Positions 24,402 to 32,896 of a stretch of 44,726 nucleotides of DNA are shown piece by piece (the stretch's first letter is position 1; the number at the start of each line of letters is the position of its first letter). This DNA comes from an uncultured Candidatus Peregrinibacteria bacterium (GTDB lineage Bacteria; Patescibacteriota; Gracilibacteria; Peribacterales; Peribacteraceae), in the NCBI GenBank assembly GCA_937863435.1, contig CALMES010000150.1, positions 1 through 44,726 of the forward strand, written 5' to 3'. The position numbers and the translations under genes are program-made. The notes below the pieces were generated by a model. It had not been told where the DNA came from, searched no databases, and was given only the letters and a program-made list of their open reading frames with translations.

Positions 24402-26162
24402 CTAGCAGCCAAAGCCTAATATTTTCAGAATTCTCGCCGCCACTCGCTTGAGACTATTCCCCGAAAATTCTCTGTGCACTCGGGCACAGGTGCGTTGCTG
24501 CAAGGGAGTCTTGGCTGCAGAAGGCAGAGATGCTTGAGCGGAAGAGGAGGACGATGAAATGGAGAGCGAGGAAGATGATGTATTTCCCGCACTCGATGCC
24601 GCAGACGAGGAAGTTGCAGATGCTGCCGAAGACGACGAAGAGGAGGCTTGTGGCAGTGGATTGCCCCACATGTCCAGACCGTTTTGCTGGCGCAGCAAAA
24701 TGAGGGACGCCGGCACTCCGCCTCCCCCGCCACTACTCGACGATGATGCGGTTGTATTGATCGTGGCACTCACGGTAGCGGCCGTCGAGTAGTTGCCGCG
24801 CACGTCACGGGCGAAGATGCTGTAGTAGTAGGTACCGTCGGTCAAACCGGTATCGCTGGTGCTGGTCGTTGCGAGTCCCGAGACAACCGATGTTCCATCG
24901 GTCGTCGTCGTAGGATACGTGCCAGTGCCGCGACGGATGGTGACAGACTGGAAATCCGCATCCACCGGGTTCGTCCAGCTTAAGTTCATGGTGGAACCGG
25001 AGGGTGTTGCAGAAAAAGCGGAAGGAGCAGATGGCGCCGTGGTATCGGTTGTTCCTACGACGACGTTCGTGCTCTCCATGCTGAACACGGTTGATGCATC
25101 GAGCGCCAGCATGTCGGAAAACTGGCTTTTGGAACCTGAACGATACACCGATGCCGTATCGGTGCTCACAGAGCCTGCACTCACAGTCAGACGCCTGGCT
25201 GTTGCGTAATTACTGTTGGCTCCGTCTCCGTAGTTCACGACGGCAGCAGACGAGTCCAGAGCGACCACCTGGGGACCCGTGACGGTGCCGGATGTGAAAG
25301 CAGTGGCAGATCCAAGCGACACACTTGTGCCGGAAATCGTCGCGACCAACGCGCGACCCTTGCCATCATTTTCGTCTCGAAACGCAATGATTCCGTGCGT
25401 ACTGTCGAGAGCGGAGAACGTACCGTAGTACCCCATGGTACTGTACTGTACGGCACTGCCAAACGACAGAGTTGTTCCGCTGACCGATGCGATTCTCACG
25501 TATGCCTGGCCCAGCAGGAGTGTATCGAGTGTTGCTATGTGCGTACTATCGACGACGGCAATATCGAACAGGATGTTTACGTTCGTATCGAGCGTTGTGG
25601 ACGATCCGAAGGAAATGCTGTTACCGCTGACAGTCGCAGCAATCGCATAAGCGGTCTTCATGGTTTGTCCGCCTCCAATATCAGTGGAAGTAATATACCC
25701 TACCGCCACATGAGTCGAATCGAGCGCGACAACAGCGCTGTTTTTGACGCCGGATGCAAGCCCCGTCGCAAATTGCACCGGCGTACCGTACGAAATAGTC
25801 GTGCCGGAGATTGTCGCAATCACCGCATATCCGGTGGTTCCCACACCATAGGTAATAATGACGTGCGTGCTGTCGAGCACTGCTAAATCGATACTTCCCA
25901 CAGATGGATCAAACTCATAGGCTGTTCCCAGTGAAATACCTGTACCGTCGATCGTCGCGATTCTCGCTCGGCCGGACATAGCGGCCGTGTAGGCAATGAT
26001 CACATGCGTACTGTCGAGCTTGCCGACAGAATGAAAGTCCGTCGTTCCCGTATTGAACGAAGTCGGCGTCCCGTAGGTGAGCGCCGCTGCATGGGTAACA
26101 AGAGGCAGAGCAAGCAGGCACAGGACCAAAAGAATGCTGCACGCCTTTTTTATTGATTGCAT
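24402..26162 (-). CDS. Secreted beta-propeller/FnIII protein with Ser-rich linker and Cys-containing C-terminal tag
   Basis: The ATG at 26162 (MQSIKKACSILLVLCLLALP) gives a good signal peptide and 586 residues. A longer frame to 26243 adds a non-signal extension. Residues ~25-350 hold about seven ~48-residue blades recognised by LDSTHVIIAY-type strands followed by ISGTxISxGTxxxF. An FnIII-like domain (SVTIRRGTGTYP, TYYYSIFARDVRGNYS) follows, then a Gly run and LILLRQQNGLDMWGNPLP. A ~70-residue Ser/Ala linker and the tag LQQRTCARVHREFSGN, ARILKILGFGC complete it. It is the intact paralogue of the gene split at 1853/10668. Confidence 0.8.
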   Translation of the reverse strand: MQSIKKACSILLVLCLLALPLVTHAAALTYGTPTSFNTGTTDFHSVGKLDSTHVIIAYTAAMSGRARIATIDGTGISLGTAYEFDPSVGSIDLAVLDSTHVIITYGVGTTGYAVIATISGTTISYGTPVQFATGLASGVKNSAVVALDSTHVAVGYITSTDIGGGQTMKTAYAIAATVSGNSISFGSSTTLDTNVNILFDIAVVDSTHIATLDTLLLGQAYVRIASVSGTTLSFGSAVQYSTMGYYGTFSALDSTHGIIAFRDENDGKGRALVATISGTSVSLGSATAFTSGTVTGPQVVALDSSAAVVNYGDGANSNYATARRLTVSAGSVSTDTASVYRSGSKSQFSDMLALDASTVFSMESTNVVVGTTDTTAPSAPSAFSATPSGSTMNLSWTNPVDADFQSVTIRRGTGTYPTTTTDGTSVVSGLATTSTSDTGLTDGTYYYSIFARDVRGNYSTAATVSATINTTASSSSSGGGGGVPASLILLRQQNGLDMWGNPLPQASSSSSSAASATSSSAASSAGNTSSSSLSISSSSSSAQASLPSAAKTPLQQRTCARVHREFSGNSLKRVAARILKILGFGC

Positions 26163-26280
26163 AACTTTGCAATGTACAGAATCACTCGATGAAAAGTAAT
26201 TGATCAGATTGCAAAAAATTGTGCTATTGCCGGAATGCAGCACTCTGTACTTTCTGTACAGGACGTTTGCCGAGACATTC

Positions 26281-27009
26281 CTAGCACCTAAACCCGAGCA
26301 CTTTCATAATTCTCGCAACCACTCGCTTGAGCGCGCTGCCCGTAAACCCTTTCTGCACCCGCGCGCAGGTACGCATCTGCACTTGGACACTCACACGTGG
26401 AACAATAACCGCAGCCGGAGCAGAAATAGTCGGCTTCGACGACGATGCTGCCGATGTATTTGCAACCGTGCGATCGGCTGACACAGAAACATGCCTGGCG
26501 CCTCCACCGCCATGTGATTGGGAGACGGCAGGTGCGCTGCTTGCCGCACTCGACGAACTGGAGGAGGATGAACTGCTCGACGGCGGCGTCCAGAGCGTCT
26601 GCACCTTGAAATTCGACGAACCGCACGTATTGTTATTGGCACAATTGAAGCTGATACGGCCGACCGTCGTCCCCGACGCCGTGCCGTGGAACATGCCGTC
26701 GCTGCCGATGGTGACCCCCGAAAAATTGATCCATCCGGTCTGCTCTCCCCACGCATTGCCGGAGAGCGTGCCGTTTCCATCATTGAGTACGCCACCATGT
26801 GCAGGAGCAAGATTGATCCAGCCATACACGTCGTTCCAGGCATAGCCTGTCATGCCGGTGCCTGTCACCACCACATTGCCGCTGCCCGGACGGAAGTTGA
26901 TCCAGCCGGCGTTCTCGCTCCAGGCATATTTGTTTGTGCTGCTCATTCCTTCTGCGAATGCCGTTCCGGCAAGCAGCAGCGCCATGGCGGGGAATGCGAA
27001 CTTATTCAT
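26281..27009 (-). CDS. Secreted GWINF-repeat protein with Ser-rich linker and Cys-containing C-terminal tag
   Basis: The ATG at 27009 (MNKFAFPAMALLLAGTAFAE) gives 242 residues with a signal peptide. A 31-residue upstream extension is not signal-like. Three short repeats follow, each with YAW/NAW...GWINF: YAWSENAGWINFRPG, YAWNDVYGWINLAP and NAWGEQTGWINFSG. Then come NCANNNTCGSSNFKV and two Ser-rich linkers around GGGGARH. It ends VQMRTCARVQKGFTGSALKR, ARIMKVLGFRC. Its start overlaps the upstream gene's stop by 8 bp (27002-27009), so the two are translationally coupled and may act together. Confidence 0.75.
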   Translation of the reverse strand: MNKFAFPAMALLLAGTAFAEGMSSTNKYAWSENAGWINFRPGSGNVVVTGTGMTGYAWNDVYGWINLAPAHGGVLNDGNGTLSGNAWGEQTGWINFSGVTIGSDGMFHGTASGTTVGRISFNCANNNTCGSSNFKVQTLWTPPSSSSSSSSSSSAASSAPAVSQSHGGGGARHVSVSADRTVANTSAASSSKPTISAPAAVIVPRVSVQVQMRTCARVQKGFTGSALKRVVARIMKVLGFRC

Positions 27010-28531
27010 GCAGTGTCTGCTTAAGTCTCTCGATCTCCTGTCGCAAATTGCGCACTTCCGTCTCCAGTGTGCCCGGTGCGGCAGACGACGCAGAAATGAC
27101 AACCGGCCCCGGCGTGATGCCGATCCTCACAACAGTGTCGTCGTGCGTGGAGACAGTGTCCCACGCCTGTCCGACTAGAAGATCCTCTGCCGTAAGATCG
27201 TTTTTGTGCTTTGCAATACCCCTGCCATCATTCTTGCCGGATGCGACAATGTACTCCCCCGATGCAACCGGACCGGCCACACGCACAAAGACCTGTCCGA
27301 CGAATGCGACGGTTGCAAAATTGTCTGCGCTGCCAGCGGGCTTGTTTCCAACCACAACCGGCGCGGCACTCACAACCATGGCGCGGTCCGCACCGGCTGT
27401 CGTACGCGAAATTTTACCTCCTTTGACGCCCACAATATCCCCCGGGCGCAGCACTTCGGCATGATCCGATCGCTCCAGATACTCGGCGTAGTCGGCACCA
27501 GCGGACTCAAAGACGAGACCGGGCGCAGTATTGAATGCGGCAGGATTGCCCGTCGCCCAGGACATGTCGACACTACCCGCGCCGTTGCCCTTAATACTGC
27601 CGATTGAACCGCCATTGGCGAAAAAATCAATGTACCGGTTCGTTGTGGCAGGATTGGAGATATTCGACAACGAAAGCTTGAGTACGCCCGCACCCCCGTT
27701 CGACGAAGTGTTCGTCATGCTGTTGGGAATACTGCTATCGCTTGTGGAAGCCGCAATGCTGGCAGGACTGACGGAGCCGGCCAGTATGACGGAGCCTCCG
27801 TAATTGGAGGTCACCACACTCGAGGTAACCGAAAAGACCGTTCCCACAAGCTGGAGTCCCGTGCCTGCCGTATAGGTTGTATCGCTCGCCGGAATGCCAA
27901 GGCCGGTAATGTCACTCTTGGCTATGTTCAGCTTGGAGAATGCAATGCTGGCGCTGTTGCTGATGTCTGCGTTCGCAATGGTGCCGTCGGCGATTTTAGC
28001 TGATGTAATCGCGCCATCGTTGATGCTCAGGTTTGTCAGCAGCGATGCATCTCCCTCCAGCAGGTTCGCCGTCACCTTGCCTTCGACGACAATGTTGCCG
28101 GTGTAGACCGGAGTGACAGCGCGCAGGTACGTCGTCATGGCTCCTGTGGTCGTCTTGCTCACAAGCGTGCGCGCCACGGCACTCAGATCTGTCGTGGCGT
28201 AGGTGTTCGATGCAGTTGTGTAGATCATCTTGTTCGCCGCCGTCGTCAGCCCGCCGATGGATGCGAGTGCGGCGCTGTATCCCTGCACATCGCTGTTTAT
28301 GACCAATCCAAGATTCGCCCTGGCAGCCGATGCGCTGCCAACGTCACTGAGATTGCCGGACGACTGCAGTGGTACGGTCACCGTACAGTTTGCATCGCCC
28401 GCCGCACAATTCGGATTCAGCGTTTCGCCCGGCGTGTAACGCGAACCGGGCGGAGACGCCAAAGCCATCTGCGCAACGATGAACACTCCTGCCACACCTG
28501 CAATAGAAAGCGACCGCCGCACTGAAAACAT
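27002..28531 (-). CDS. Secreted tail-fibre-like protein with an autoprotease-like C-terminal region
   Basis: The chosen ATG at 28531 (MFSVRRSLSIAGVAGVFIVA) gives 509 residues with a signal peptide. ATGs at 28570 and 28555 are possible. The repeat NLSDVGSASAARANLGL resembles phage tail-fibre proteins. NLLEGDASLLTNLS and ITSAKIADGTIANADIS resemble the collar repeats of fibres. GADYAEYLERSDHAEVLRPG, DIVGVKGGKISRT and SAAPVVVGNKP resemble the peptidase-G2-like/intramolecular chaperone region of such fibres. The end (ETEVRNLRQEIERLKQTLHE) is a short coiled coil, so a trimer is plausible. It lacks the Cys tag. Located before the GWINF-repeat gene. Confidence 0.6.
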   Translation of the reverse strand: MFSVRRSLSIAGVAGVFIVAQMALASPPGSRYTPGETLNPNCAAGDANCTVTVPLQSSGNLSDVGSASAARANLGLVINSDVQGYSAALASIGGLTTAANKMIYTTASNTYATTDLSAVARTLVSKTTTGAMTTYLRAVTPVYTGNIVVEGKVTANLLEGDASLLTNLSINDGAITSAKIADGTIANADISNSASIAFSKLNIAKSDITGLGIPASDTTYTAGTGLQLVGTVFSVTSSVVTSNYGGSVILAGSVSPASIAASTSDSSIPNSMTNTSSNGGAGVLKLSLSNISNPATTNRYIDFFANGGSIGSIKGNGAGSVDMSWATGNPAAFNTAPGLVFESAGADYAEYLERSDHAEVLRPGDIVGVKGGKISRTTAGADRAMVVSAAPVVVGNKPAGSADNFATVAFVGQVFVRVAGPVASGEYIVASGKNDGRGIAKHKNDLTAEDLLVGQAWDTVSTHDDTVVRIGITPGPVVISASSAAPGTLETEVRNLRQEIERLKQTLHE

Positions 28532-28686
28532 AATGCAGAAGATCGTAACAGCCATGCACACGCCTTTCAAGCAAGCGGGAACAGCGGGAGGTTAGTTGTC
28601 AACGATACTTTGATTGCCTGACTATGTTTCAAAGGCTGGACATCGTTCGCATCAAAAGAAGCATGTTCGCATTGCTCACTCATTTT

Positions 28687-29118
28687 TCAGCTGTGATTTT
28701 TCGGATCAAACTCCACCGTCCACTCAATGCCGTACTTGTCGCGAAATCCGGCAAAATACGTACCCCACGGACTTTGATCCATCGGCATTTCCACTTGTCC
28801 GCCCACAGAAAGCCCGTTGAAAATTCTCTCCGCCTCCTCTTTGCTGTCGGCACTCACTGCGATTTTGCTCCTGTTCTCATTTTCGCTCACGCGTCCCATG
28901 AATTCCGGCACGTCGTTGGCCAGCAACATGTTTTTGCCAATCGGCAGAGCAATGCGCATTATTTTATTGGCTTCCTTTTCCGGCACGGGAAAATCGGCAC
29001 TCGCGAGATCCTTGAAGCGGATCACTTTCGCAAACTCACCGCCGAAAACTGATTTGTAAAAAGTGAACGCCTCTTCGGCATTGCCGTTGAAATTGATGTA
29101 CGGATTGATGGCCACCAT
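28687..29118 (-). CDS. PhnB-like VOC protein
   Basis: This is a 143-residue protein with INPYINFNGNAEEAFTFYKS, VFGGEFAKVIRFKD, MRIALPIGKNMLLANDVPE and PWGTYFAGFRDKYGIEWTVE. This matches the PhnB/3-demethylubiquinone-9 methyltransferase-like glyoxalase fold, which despite the name has no known methyltransferase activity in most members. Substrate unknown. Confidence 0.8.
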   Translation of the reverse strand: MVAINPYINFNGNAEEAFTFYKSVFGGEFAKVIRFKDLASADFPVPEKEANKIMRIALPIGKNMLLANDVPEFMGRVSENENRSKIAVSADSKEEAERIFNGLSVGGQVEMPMDQSPWGTYFAGFRDKYGIEWTVEFDPKNHS

Positions 29119-29265
29119 AATTTTATGGGAACAAGAAGGAACGAAAGTGCAAAATGGCTCCCCGACGTGGCTCCTTCTAGAACTGGCGACAGTTTATAGA
29201 ACCTTAAAGGAAATATCGCTAGAAAGGTTGGCAATCGGTAAATCTTTCTGTAGATGATGCAGGGG

Positions 29266-29949
29266 TTATAAAATTACTGCGCAGCACTTCTCCGCAAGAA
29301 TTGCTGGGGAATCATAAACCGGAATTGCCATTTTCAAATGTTGGGCTAAGAAAGGTAATTCTGTACAGCCTAACAATATTCCATCTGCATCTTTGGAGAG
29401 TCGAATCGTCAATTCGGCAAACGATCGAATATGTTCCTTTCGGATGTCATCAGCAATGACGGCATGAATCAGTGTACCGAGAAATTCCTTGTCCTCATCG
29501 CACGGAATGATGACTTCAATACCCTTTTTTTGTAGAGGATCAGTGTAGAGAGAAGACTTCATAGTTGTCATAGTTCCAAGTAGAACTACCTTGGTGACTT
29601 TGTCGCTCACCAGTCTCTCAACTACGGCATCAACCATGGAAATAAATGGAAGCCCAGACGCAGCCTGAAATCTGTCCGCATACAAATGCATCGTATTACA
29701 CGGCATTGCGAGATGAGTGCATCCAGCATTTTTCAAGCGACGCGCTTCATCTTCCACCATTGCTACCGTCTTTACCTCGTCTTCTTTGCTTTTGATTAAA
29801 TCGGGCACAGGAATATTGTCGATCAATACGTGTGGAAAATCCGCATTCTTCTTCACTCCGTATTTGCGAATGCTCGTTTGAACGATCAAGTCGTAAAAAC
29901 GAACTGTCGCCTGAGGACCCATGCCGCCAAGCACTCCTAGAATTTTCAT
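29266..29949 (-). CDS. Aspartate/glutamate racemase family protein
   Basis: This is a 227-residue protein. The start MKILGVLGGMGPQATVRFYD is typical of the aspartate racemase branch. The two catalytic cysteines appear as AMPCNTMH and LLGCTELP. It interconverts L- and D-acidic amino acids without a cofactor. It overlaps the upstream gene by an ATGA, so it is translated with it, and the operon probably begins at the decarboxylase or the gene between them. In Candidate Phyla Radiation cells it could supply D-amino acids for the wall. Confidence 0.85.
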   Translation of the reverse strand: MKILGVLGGMGPQATVRFYDLIVQTSIRKYGVKKNADFPHVLIDNIPVPDLIKSKEDEVKTVAMVEDEARRLKNAGCTHLAMPCNTMHLYADRFQAASGLPFISMVDAVVERLVSDKVTKVVLLGTMTTMKSSLYTDPLQKKGIEVIIPCDEDKEFLGTLIHAVIADDIRKEHIRSFAELTIRLSKDADGILLGCTELPFLAQHLKMAIPVYDSPAILAEKCCAVIL

Positions 29950-30911
29950 CTGACTTCAGGGTAAATCTCAGATAGTGCCTCCGGAGTAGCTCCATCGGCA
30001 ATCATCGCATTTATATCGATTCTAATAGGGCCGTCTTTGATCGGCTGCTTCATGGCATCAGCATACTCTGCAATAGAGATTGGATCTCCAGATTGTGGAT
30101 AGTGATAGTACGTTGGACGTGATCCGATAGGCGTGAGCATGGGAATCACTTTGCGTTTTCCAAGATGCTCGGAAAAATGAGCAGTTAGTGTGAAGAACGG
30201 TTTCTCGGCATTTCCTCCAATGGGAAGTATTGCCTGCACATCTTCAGGGAGATCTTCACCAAATGGATACTGTTGAGTCGCACCGCTGTACAGAACGTTC
30301 GCTGCCGCATAATCGTCATAATGGTTTGTGCCATTGGAATGGCGCGCCTCATATGCATGGATTTGTTCCATAGCTTCTCGTAGCGGAGCAATATCGAGAA
30401 TCCGTGACCGAATTTCATCGACAGTCATGGTGACGGCTTGCTTAGCTTCAAGTGGATATTCGCATCCGAATTTAAAGATGACATGTTCGGCGATGCGTTC
30501 GTGGAATCTTGCAACGTATTGTCGCAGATACGCTTCCATTTTTTGAGAGCATTCATGCGAATCCTCACGGGGAAGACAATTTGTTTCCGCAATAAAATCA
30601 GTGGCTTGGTAGAGCAGATATTTCGGAACAGGTACTCCTGCATCCTGCATCCTTTCCATTACTTTGAAACCAGGTATTGCAAGTGCGGGGAGTCGCACAG
30701 GAACTTTCAGACTTCGATGAAGACCAAAACCCGTTGTGAGTAGTAATTGCCTCGATGAAGTAACACCCTGTGCTATGTTCTTCGAAATCCTTTCAAGAAC
30801 CGCTGCGTCGGGGCTTCGAGCGGGACGCAATGGACCAATGGCTTGGTCATTGTCTTTCAGGCGTATTGCTGACTGGATAAGGTTGGCCGACACTTTTGAG
30901 ATAGATTCCAT
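29946..30911 (-). CDS. Unrecognised protein coupled to the racemase
   Basis: The ATG at 30911 (MESISKVSANLIQSAIRLKD) gives 321 residues. An upstream ATG at 30938 adds nine residues. No family recognised. It is a mixed alpha/beta soluble protein with RSLKVPVRLPALAIPGFKVM, PKYLLYQATDFIAETNCL, FKFGCEYPLEAKQAV, QAILPIGGNAEKPFFTLTAH and SRPTYYHYPQSGDPIS. No signal peptide. The gene sits between a decarboxylase and a racemase and overlaps the latter, so an amino-acid-related role is inferred from context only. Confidence 0.5.
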   Translation of the reverse strand: MESISKVSANLIQSAIRLKDNDQAIGPLRPARSPDAAVLERISKNIAQGVTSSRQLLLTTGFGLHRSLKVPVRLPALAIPGFKVMERMQDAGVPVPKYLLYQATDFIAETNCLPREDSHECSQKMEAYLRQYVARFHERIAEHVIFKFGCEYPLEAKQAVTMTVDEIRSRILDIAPLREAMEQIHAYEARHSNGTNHYDDYAAANVLYSGATQQYPFGEDLPEDVQAILPIGGNAEKPFFTLTAHFSEHLGKRKVIPMLTPIGSRPTYYHYPQSGDPISIAEYADAMKQPIKDGPIRIDINAMIADGATPEALSEIYPEVR

Positions 30912-30992
30912 GGATAGTGTAATGATGTATCGGTACAATACTACATTCGGCTAGCCTGCCTTTCAAGAGATTATTAATGGGAAATAGCTCGA

Positions 30993-32336
30993 TTAGGATT
31001 GATTTGCTGCAAGCCACTCTTTATAGACATCCTCGAAACGAGAAATGCCTTTTTGAACGTGTTCCATCACAACAATATTCCAGATGCTTCTTCGCTCCTT
31101 ATCATGGGGATTACTCATATCGACAGGCATACGATCATCACCGTGCACGATAAATTTCATTCTAATGTCAGCAGGAAGCGATGTTTTTGCCGCAATGATG
31201 TTCAAATCGCTTCCAAACATTTCTATCCCCAGTGCAGCAATTTTTCCTCTCACTTCCTTTGTCATATCTTTCAGGGATTGTGCATACGAGGCGACTCCTT
31301 CCTTTCCTCTCCTTCGAAATGCGGCGTATGCACTGATGGCTACCGCACCCGAGCGAGATCCACTGATCGTTCTACTGCCTCCCGGGACATAGGGGCATTC
31401 AGATGCCAGCCAATCAAAATATCCCTTTCTTGCTAGAATTACACCGCAACCAAATCCAATTTTTCCCATTTTATGCGGGTCTATAGTGATGGAATCTACA
31501 TGCTGGTTGGCAAACCCAATTGTAGGAAGCTCCGGAAGAAAAGGGGCAATCAGTCCTCCGTGCGCCGCATCAATGTGGAAGTGGAATATCTTCTCCGGGA
31601 AACGTTGTTTGAATTGCCCGATGATGTCGCTCATTCCGGGGATATTGTCCACTGAGCCCAGCATTGTTGTTCCTGCATTCCCAACAAAAATGATATTTGA
31701 AATGTCTTCGTGGTTTTTGATCAGATCGCGTAACTGCATTTCTAATTGATTGAGCAGCACATGGCCGTCTTCGTCGGTCCCCAGCAAGTGAACTCTGGTG
31801 CCGTCGCCTTTGCCGATTGTAGCTACCTCTCCAATACCAAGATTACTGGCGTTTTGGAGAATAGAATAATGAGTGATATGTGAGCAGAGAACGGCAGTTT
31901 TATTCTTTGCATTCTTGAGCGGCTTTTCTTTTTCATCATACAAATGAGTGCGATTTCTTCCGATTAAGAGGCCCGCCATATTTGCCGTAGAGCCGCCTGC
32001 CTCTATGTATCCATCGACGCCTCTAAGATCACTTCCAAGCACATCAGCCATCATCCCAATAAAGAGCCTTTCTGCCTTCTGCGATCCTTGAAACCCTTCT
32101 TCGGCTTCACTGTCTGTCGTGTGGAGTCCAATATTATTAGGATTTCTCTTCAGTGCTAGATACTGCATTTCAATTCCTAATGAGTCTGGCTCACCAACAG
32201 GAAATCCGAGAATTTGCGGCTGATCATCTCGAGGGTCATTCAATGGAACGTTTCTGCCCAGAAATGCCTGAACTTCCTGCACGACGCGATCGTCAGGCTC
32301 AGGCTTATCCCACTCAAGAAGCGCGCTTTTGGCCAT
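30993..32336 (-). CDS. Group II PLP-dependent amino-acid decarboxylase
   Basis: The ATG at 32336 (MAKSALLEWDKPEPDDRVVQ) gives 447 residues. The frame to 32426 has no extra domain. The PLP-binding Lys is in HVDSITIDPHKMGKIGFGCG. The upstream IFHFHIDAAHGGLIAPF supplies the Asp-His pair that stacks on the cofactor. GYIEAGGSTANMAGLLIGR and VGNAGTTMLGSVD are the substrate-binding loops. It is closest in form to archaeal MfnA-like tyrosine/aspartate decarboxylases. Substrate not certain. Regulated by a palindromic promoter directly upstream. Confidence 0.8.
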   Translation of the reverse strand: MAKSALLEWDKPEPDDRVVQEVQAFLGRNVPLNDPRDDQPQILGFPVGEPDSLGIEMQYLALKRNPNNIGLHTTDSEAEEGFQGSQKAERLFIGMMADVLGSDLRGVDGYIEAGGSTANMAGLLIGRNRTHLYDEKEKPLKNAKNKTAVLCSHITHYSILQNASNLGIGEVATIGKGDGTRVHLLGTDEDGHVLLNQLEMQLRDLIKNHEDISNIIFVGNAGTTMLGSVDNIPGMSDIIGQFKQRFPEKIFHFHIDAAHGGLIAPFLPELPTIGFANQHVDSITIDPHKMGKIGFGCGVILARKGYFDWLASECPYVPGGSRTISGSRSGAVAISAYAAFRRRGKEGVASYAQSLKDMTKEVRGKIAALGIEMFGSDLNIIAAKTSLPADIRMKFIVHGDDRMPVDMSNPHDKERRSIWNIVVMEHVQKGISRFEDVYKEWLAANQS

Positions 32337-32358
32337 GCAAAAAGGGTACGTAAATGAA

Positions 32359-32392
32359 AGTATATTAAAATATACTAATTTATTTTGAGCAA
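32359..32392 (-). promoter_or_regulatory. Promoter with palindromic operator of the decarboxylase operon
   Basis: On the minus strand there is TTGCTC (32387-32392), a 17-bp spacer and TTTAAT (32364-32369). The -10 is embedded in a perfect 18-bp inverted repeat AGTATATT-AA-AATATACT (32359-32376), so a repressor bound here would block the promoter. Confidence 0.55.
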
Positions 32393-32403
32393 GTCCTTTG
32401 CGC

Positions 32404-32685
32404 TCAGCAAAGCGAGACTCCTTCATCCCTCTTAACTCTTACCGTAAGGCCAGGAATTGCCGTTTCGATAGATCCTAGCGGGGATTTGCCTATTTGATCA
32501 CGCAGTACTTCTTCAAAACTTCCGCGCGTGCTTCCATACTTATCTCGGAATGCTTGCTTCATATCTGCCGTAACCTGAGGGAAATCCGTGCTTGATCGTA
32601 GCATTGACTCTGCAATCTTTGGACAGCCAGTCGCGAACGATTTGTGCTGCCCTTCAGTGTCTTTCCAAGAAAGTTCGATACGCAT
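32404..32685 (-). CDS. Small hypothetical protein
   Basis: This is a 93-residue protein, MRIELSWKDTEGQHKSFATG then CPKIAESMLRSS, MKQAFRDKYGSTRGSFEE and IPGLTVRVKRDEG. It has no membrane segment or signal. Not recognised. It lies just upstream of the decarboxylase promoter on the same strand, separated by that promoter. Its own promoter region has a perfect -10 TATAAT. Confidence 0.5.
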   Translation of the reverse strand: MRIELSWKDTEGQHKSFATGCPKIAESMLRSSTDFPQVTADMKQAFRDKYGSTRGSFEEVLRDQIGKSPLGSIETAIPGLTVRVKRDEGVSLC

Positions 32686-32723
32686 AGTACTGAATATAGT
32701 ACATTATAATTTACATATGTAAA
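32686..32723 (-). promoter_or_regulatory. Upstream region of the small gene: -10 box, TAGTAC repeats and palindrome
   Basis: It contains TATAAT on the minus strand (32703-32708). A perfect 14-bp palindrome TTTACATATGTAAA (32710-32723) lies just upstream. Two TAGTAC hexamers ~12 bp apart lie between the -10 and the start codon. No clear -35 is seen. A repressor site is likely but unidentified. Confidence 0.4.
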
Positions 32724-32737
32724 GTGTGCTAAAAGAA

Positions 32738-32760
32738 GGCCCCAATCGAAGATTGGGGCC
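32738..32760 (-). terminator. Intrinsic terminator of tRNA-Trp
   Basis: GGCCCCAATC-GAA-GATTGGGGCC is a perfect 10-bp stem with a 3-base loop. On the minus strand it follows tRNA-Trp by 2 bases and is followed by TTCTTTT. Confidence 0.85.
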
Positions 32761-32762
32761 AA

Positions 32763-32836
32763 CAGGTGCGGAGGGACTCGAACCCCCAACCACTCGTTTT
32801 GGAGACGAGAGCTCTAGCCAATTGAGCTACGCACCC
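32763..32836 (-). tRNA. tRNA-Trp (anticodon CCA)
   Basis: This is a 74-nt cloverleaf. The acceptor is GGGTGCG/CGCACCT (one G-T pair at 1-72). The D-arm contains AGCTCAATTGG. The anticodon stem is CTCGT/ACGAG with loop CTCCAAA, so the anticodon is CCA. The T-arm is GGGGG/TCCCT with loop TTCGAGT. No encoded CCA end follows the discriminator. It is adjacent to trpR and two genes from trpS, all concerned with tryptophan. Confidence 0.93.
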
Positions 32837-32867
32837 AGATCTACCTCTTTTGGAAGCAGACCATCGA

Positions 32868-32896
32868 ATTGTATGTATGGCAAGACTCGGAGTCAA
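32868..32896 (-). promoter_or_regulatory. Promoter of tRNA-Trp, overlapping the trpR start
   Basis: On the minus strand there is TTGACT (32891-32896), a 17-bp spacer and TACAAT (32868-32873). It covers the likely trpR start codon at 32877, so the tRNA transcript and trpR are divergent with overlapping signals. Confidence 0.7.
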
